From assembly GCA_945290265.1 (NCBI GenBank), contig CALYQW010000019.1, positions 1-62,337 of the forward strand: a stretch of DNA of 62,337 nucleotides, given 5' to 3'. This document shows positions 59,901-62,337 of the stretch, in pieces. Position 1 is the stretch's first letter; the number at the start of each line of letters is the position of its first letter. The stretch comes from an uncultured Erwinia sp. (GTDB taxonomy: Bacteria; Pseudomonadota; Gammaproteobacteria; Enterobacterales; Enterobacteriaceae). A program made the position numbers and the translations under genes. The notes below the pieces were generated by a model. That model ran no database searches, was not told where the DNA came from, and saw only the letters and a list, made by a program, of their open reading frames with translations.

Positions 59901-60247
59901 TGACCATTCCGGCACCGGCGAGCGCCAGCAGCGAAGAAGTGACGCAGATCCTGTTACAGGCGGCACACCAGTGCAGTTACGTGCTGGAAACGCCGCAGCC
60001 GGAAGCGTACCTGGTCGATTTGCAGCAGGGCATTCAGTTGTTTGAGCTGCGTATTCACGCGGCGGAAATGGGGCACCGTATGCCGCTGCGCCATGAACTG
60101 CATCAGCTGATCCTGCGTGGCTATCAGCAGCACGGTCTGGAAATGCCATTCCCGCCATTCCAGGTGCGGATGGAAACCATCGTGCCGAAAAAGCCGACCA
60201 GCAACGGCGCGCCGGTAGCGCGCACCTATAAATCCGGTGGGGTCTGA
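56909..60247 (+). CDS. mscM: Miniconductance mechanosensitive channel MscM (YjeP)
   Basis: The 1112-aa protein (E. coli 1107) has a signal peptide, a long periplasmic coiled-coil region (residues about 25-470), about ten membrane helices and the C-terminal MscS channel core (GVGLGFGLQAIFANFVSGLI, KPIRIGDTVTIRD). It opens under membrane tension. It forms an operon with psd, whose stop is 9 bases upstream. One conserved Glu of the pore helix motif (GLQEIFANF in E. coli) is Ala here. Confidence 0.95.
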   Translation: MLRLFIALLLGWSILQPVQAASVPEASQLKQQLEDAKARKTTPGQTEQIEALQAAINWLSESRSSRERAQEYQQIIDGFPRLSRELRLQLADTSDSGKKKSLSNLDAASLDQEILQVSSKLVEESRQAQQEQERAREVSDSQSQLPQQQTETRRRLSDIERRLQGTSSATTPLAQAQLASRQAQSAALKARVDELELAQLSANNRQELARLRAEIHQRKAGQLDAWLQELRNQLNSLRQREAEQALARTEQLAENSGNLPSGITEQFRINRELSAALNQQAMRMDLVASQQRTATNQTLQVSQALNTIREQSQWLGVSSVLGEALRAQVARLPEMPKPQQLDSEMALLRVQRLHYEDVMGRQSLLREMRQDNGQELTSEQQRILNAQLKTQRELLTSLLSGCDNLILEVTKLKVSNSQLVDVLKEVKEATHRYLFWTADVSPVSFNYPVLLARDLQRMLSLDTLGQLGGALVMMVTSRETVLPLLGAILLVGISISSRRHFRRFLERASSKVGKVTLDQFSLTLRTVFWSILVALPLPVLWAALGYGLQHAWPYPIAVAVGDGVTASVPLLWAFMISATFARSQGLFIVHFRWSQVRVARAMRFYTLCVGVVVPLIMLLIAYDNLEDREFSATLGRLCFILICGALSLVTLSLKRAGIPLYLDKEGNGENFINNVLWNALIATPLLAAVASCIGYLATAQALLARLETSVAIWFLLLVVYHIIRRWMLIQRRRIAFDRARQRRAEILAQRARGEEELAAQQTAADSVEVEEPVINLDAISAQSLRLVRSLLTLVALVSVIALWSEIHSAFGFLENITLWNVSSMQGGTDSLQSITLGSVLLAILVLIITTQLVRNMPALLELALLQHISLTPGTGYAITTITKYLLIMIGGLSGFSLIGVDWSKLQWLVAALGVGLGFGLQAIFANFVSGLIILFEKPIRIGDTVTIRDLTGSITRINTRATTITDWDRKEIIVPNQAFITEQFINWSLSDSVTRVVLTIPAPASASSEEVTQILLQAAHQCSYVLETPQPEAYLVDLQQGIQLFELRIHAAEMGHRMPLRHELHQLILRGYQQHGLEMPFPPFQVRMETIVPKKPTSNGAPVARTYKSGGV

Positions 60248-60364
60248 TTATGAAAACGCGATGGCTGTCATTACCCGAGGCTGCGATGATGTCTGCTGGC
60301 GTTCAACAGCGTTGCGGCTGCTGCCGCAGGTTATGTTACTCAGGAAAACAGGTTAATTTGCTCA

Positions 60365-60385
60365 GCCCGGGGGGCTACCCCGGGC
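60365..60385. terminator. Hairpin between mscM and epmA
   Basis: GCCCGGGG/CCCCGGGC (8 bp) separates two convergent genes; no long T-run. Confidence 0.6.
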
Positions 60386-60401
60386 GGTATGCCTCAGGTT
60401 A

Positions 60402-61379
60402 TCAGCTGCGATCTACGGTAAACGCAATCACATCGCTCAGCCGTTCGGCCTTCAGCGCCAGCATCACCAGACGGTCAACGCCTAACGCCACACCGGAACT
60501 TTCCGGCATTCCCTGCGCCAGCGCAGCCAGCAGGTTATTATCAATCGGCTGCTGCGGCAGACCGGCAGCGGCGCGCTTACGGTTATCCTGTTCGAAGCGC
60601 TGGCGCTGTTCCTGGCTGTCAGTCAGTTCGCGGAACCCGTTAGCCAGTTCAATGCCTTTGTAGTAAACCTCAAAGCGTTCAGCCACCCGATGATCTTCGG
60701 TGCTGATTTCGGCCAGTGCGGCTTGGCTGGCCGGGAAATGGTAGACAAATACCGGCTTCTCTTTGCCAATTTGCGGCTCCACGCCCAGCATAAACAGCAG
60801 TTGCAGCAGGGTATCGCGATCTTCTTCGTCGCGAGCAAGTTCACCGGCTCCGAGTTTTTCCGCTACTTCACGCAGCTGTGGTTTTTCTGCTGACAGTGGG
60901 TCGATTTCCAGATGGCGCTGGAAAGCCTGCTGATAGGAGATGGATTCTGCCGGCGCGCACTCCAGTACCTGCTGTAACAGATCGTCCACCTCATTCATCA
61001 GACGATACATATCATAGTGCGGACGATACCATTCCAGCATGGTGAATTCGGGATTATGATGACGCCCCATCTCTTCATTACGGAAGCAGCGGCACAGCTG
61101 ATAAATCGGGCCACTTCCTGCCACCAGCAGCCTTTTCATATGGTATTCCGGGCTGGTCATCAGATAGAGGTCTATACCGTTGCTGGCTCCCGGCCCGACA
61201 AAACGGGTTTGAAACGGAAACAGATGCACGTCAGTGACGGTGGCCTGGCTCATCGCCGGGGTCTCCACCTCCAGTACGCCACGATCGGCAAAGAAACGCC
61301 GGATTTCAGCCATGATTGCCGCACGTTTCAATAAGTTCTCCACGGGGGCACCAGGCTGCCAGCTTGCCGTATCGCTCAT
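60402..61379 (-). CDS. epmA: Elongation factor P beta-lysyltransferase
   Basis: It adds (R)-beta-lysine to Lys34 of EF-P. The 325-aa protein is a truncated class II lysyl-tRNA synthetase lacking the anticodon domain, with motif 2 [23 protein letters not shown] and motif 3 [15 protein letters not shown]. The start at 61379 ([10 protein letters not shown]) fits E. coli exactly in length. Longer upstream frame is not conserved. Confidence 0.97.
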   Translation of the reverse strand: MSDTASWQPGAPVENLLKRAAIMAEIRRFFADRGVLEVETPAMSQATVTDVHLFPFQTRFVGPGASNGIDLYLMTSPEYHMKRLLVAGSGPIYQLCRCFRNEEMGRHHNPEFTMLEWYRPHYDMYRLMNEVDDLLQQVLECAPAESISYQQAFQRHLEIDPLSAEKPQLREVAEKLGAGELARDEEDRDTLLQLLFMLGVEPQIGKEKPVFVYHFPASQAALAEISTEDHRVAERFEVYYKGIELANGFRELTDSQEQRQRFEQDNRKRAAAGLPQQPIDNNLLAALAQGMPESSGVALGVDRLVMLALKAERLSDVIAFTVDRS

Positions 61380-61570
61380 ATTTTCTACTCCAGTGTCAGT
61401 AAGGGAGGAGAAGTCTACCGTTCCACAGGACAACACACAATTATGCGGTGGATAAAAACGGTTTACCGGTAACGGTGCCAAAGTACTTCTCACAGCCAGT
61501 CGCAGACGGCGGGCGCATAACGCTATCAACAACTATAATAGATTTGTCGATAAATAAGGGAGTTACCGTA

Positions 61571-62095
61571 ATGTCGTTGTGGAAAATGGTCACGGCAGGT
61601 GCCGGAGCGCTGCTGTCGGTTGCCTGTGTCACTAAACCCCCTGCCGGGATCATGCCGGTATCGCCTTTTGACAGTGAGCGGTATCTGGGACGCTGGTATG
61701 AAATTGCCCGCCTGGATCACCGTTTTGAGCGCGGACTGGAGCAGGTGACCGCCAGCTACAGCAAACGTCAGGATGGCTCAATTAAGGTGATTAACAGTGG
61801 TTTTAACCCACGTAAGCAGCGCTGGCAGGAAAGTGAGGGTAAAGCTCGCTTTACCGGTGCGACCGATCGTGGAGCGCTTAAGGTATCGTTCTTTGGTCCT
61901 TTTTATGCCGGTTACAACGTGTTTGTGCTGGACAGCGACTATCAGTATGCGCTGGTGTGTGGACCGAACCGCGACTATCTGTGGATGCTGTCGCGCTCGC
62001 CGCACCCGAGTCAGGCGCTGAAGCAGGAATGGGTGGAAAAAGCCCGTCAGGCCGGCTTTGACACTGATAAGCTGATCTGGGTAAAACAGCAGTAG
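61571..62095 (+). CDS. blc: Outer-membrane lipoprotein lipocalin Blc
   Basis: The 174-aa lipocalin binds fatty acids or lysophospholipids in the outer membrane. It has a lipoprotein signal with lipobox LSVAC (Cys near residue 20), the lipocalin GxW motif in YLGRWYEIARLDHRFERG and the TDxxYALV-like ALVCGPNRDYLWMLSRSP block near the end. The ATG at 61571 is preceded by GGGAGTTACCGTA. In E. coli blc lies near epmA with frd and ampC between them. Confidence 0.95.
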   Translation: MSLWKMVTAGAGALLSVACVTKPPAGIMPVSPFDSERYLGRWYEIARLDHRFERGLEQVTASYSKRQDGSIKVINSGFNPRKQRWQESEGKARFTGATDRGALKVSFFGPFYAGYNVFVLDSDYQYALVCGPNRDYLWMLSRSPHPSQALKQEWVEKARQAGFDTDKLIWVKQQ

Positions 62096-62154
62096 CGGCT
62101 GGCCGAGACCGGGGCCTGGGCTGGTCCACTGCGTGGGGGAGGGGGGCTGCGCTG

Positions 62155-62337
62155 GCTGTGTTTTTAAAAGCCAGGGCCAGGTCAACTACGTTTCACCATT
62201 CCGCTGCGCGGACTGGCGACAAGGGGAGAACATCGCCTTCTCCCCTTGACCCCGCGCTAGCGGCTGGCACTGCGCCCGCTTACGCGGGTGCCCTCGGCAA
62301 TGCCCTTTCCCTTTGGTACAGCCTGATTCGCCGTCCA
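62155..62337. repeat. Dispersed structured intergenic repeat, copy B (cut by window end)
   Basis: It shares TGTGTTTTTAAAAGC and then a 44-base identical block (62176-62219) with copy A 7619-7662. Next comes an 11-bp hairpin at 62220-62248 (AAGGGGAGAA with TTCTCCCCTT) whose arms have no sequence similarity to the copy A arms but occupy the same place, with a similar loop (CATCGCC against CAGTCGCC). A CCCGC/GCGGG hairpin follows, again equivalent to CCTGC/GCAGG in A. It ends with TGATTCGCCGTCCA as in A. The right part lies beyond the window. Confidence 0.8.

Noticed and set aside
60250-60400. Small gene after mscM (MKTRWLSLPE...)
   Set aside because: No conserved sequence, no ribosome site beyond the mscM end, and it runs through the terminator hairpin into epmA.

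Overview
The window is chromosomal DNA from a member of the Enterobacterales, most likely an Erwinia-like member of the Erwiniaceae. Most proteins have the length and sequence of their Escherichia coli orthologues. The gene order follows the E. coli region that runs from the rrnE-metA end through lysC-pgi-yjbEFGH, ubiCA-plsB-dgkA-lexA-dinF-zur-dusA-dnaB-tyrB, uvrA/ssb, soxRS, acs-yjcH-actP, gltP, and orn-rsgA-psd-mscM-epmA-blc. Several E. coli neighbours are absent (aceBAK, alr, nrf, frd). The window opens on the last bases of a 5S rRNA gene and closes inside a dispersed repeat.

Layout. 1-7.5 kb: methionine and lysine entry genes (metA with MetJ boxes, lysC with a complete lysine riboswitch), phosphate and BASS-type transporters (the second broken by an amber codon), and pgi. 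7.5-12.7 kb: an intergenic repeat, then the yjbEFGH exopolysaccharide operon. 12.7-24.3 kb: psiE, ubiquinone and phospholipid genes, the lexA-dinF SOS operon, zur with a probable Zur box, dusA, dnaB and tyrB. 24.3-29.2 kb: a YahK-like dehydrogenase and uvrA divergent from ssb. 29.2-32.5 kb: a decayed accessory cluster with parts of four genes (an unknown C-terminal fragment, a methionyl-tRNA-synthetase-like protein, an FAD amino-acid-oxidase-like protein and an ABC-type binding protein), all carrying nonsense or frameshift lesions. 32.5-46.7 kb: a DUF3828-type protein, soxS/soxR with the exact operator, ghxP, yjcE, a LysR-cidAB module, yfaZ, the acetate operon and gltP. 46.7-54 kb: a variable zone with an AT-rich orphan gene, two gene fragments fused head to head (chemoreceptor and cytochrome c), a Sua5/YciO-family gene, a LysR/LysE pair, a HAD phosphatase, a YjiH-family membrane protein and tRNA-Gly(GCC). 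54-62 kb: conserved housekeeping genes orn, rsgA, psd, mscM, epmA and blc.

Most interesting signal. A roughly 250-bp structured intergenic element is present about four times (7.6, 12.5, 14.5 and 62.2 kb), always just downstream of a gene. Two copies share a 44-nt block and then carry a 10-bp hairpin at the same place. The two hairpin arms have unrelated sequence but remain fully complementary in each copy, so the structure is conserved rather than the sequence. The element is bordered by period-6 repeats. It is not one of the familiar enterobacterial repeats I know (ERIC, REP/BIME) and would merit genome-wide analysis.
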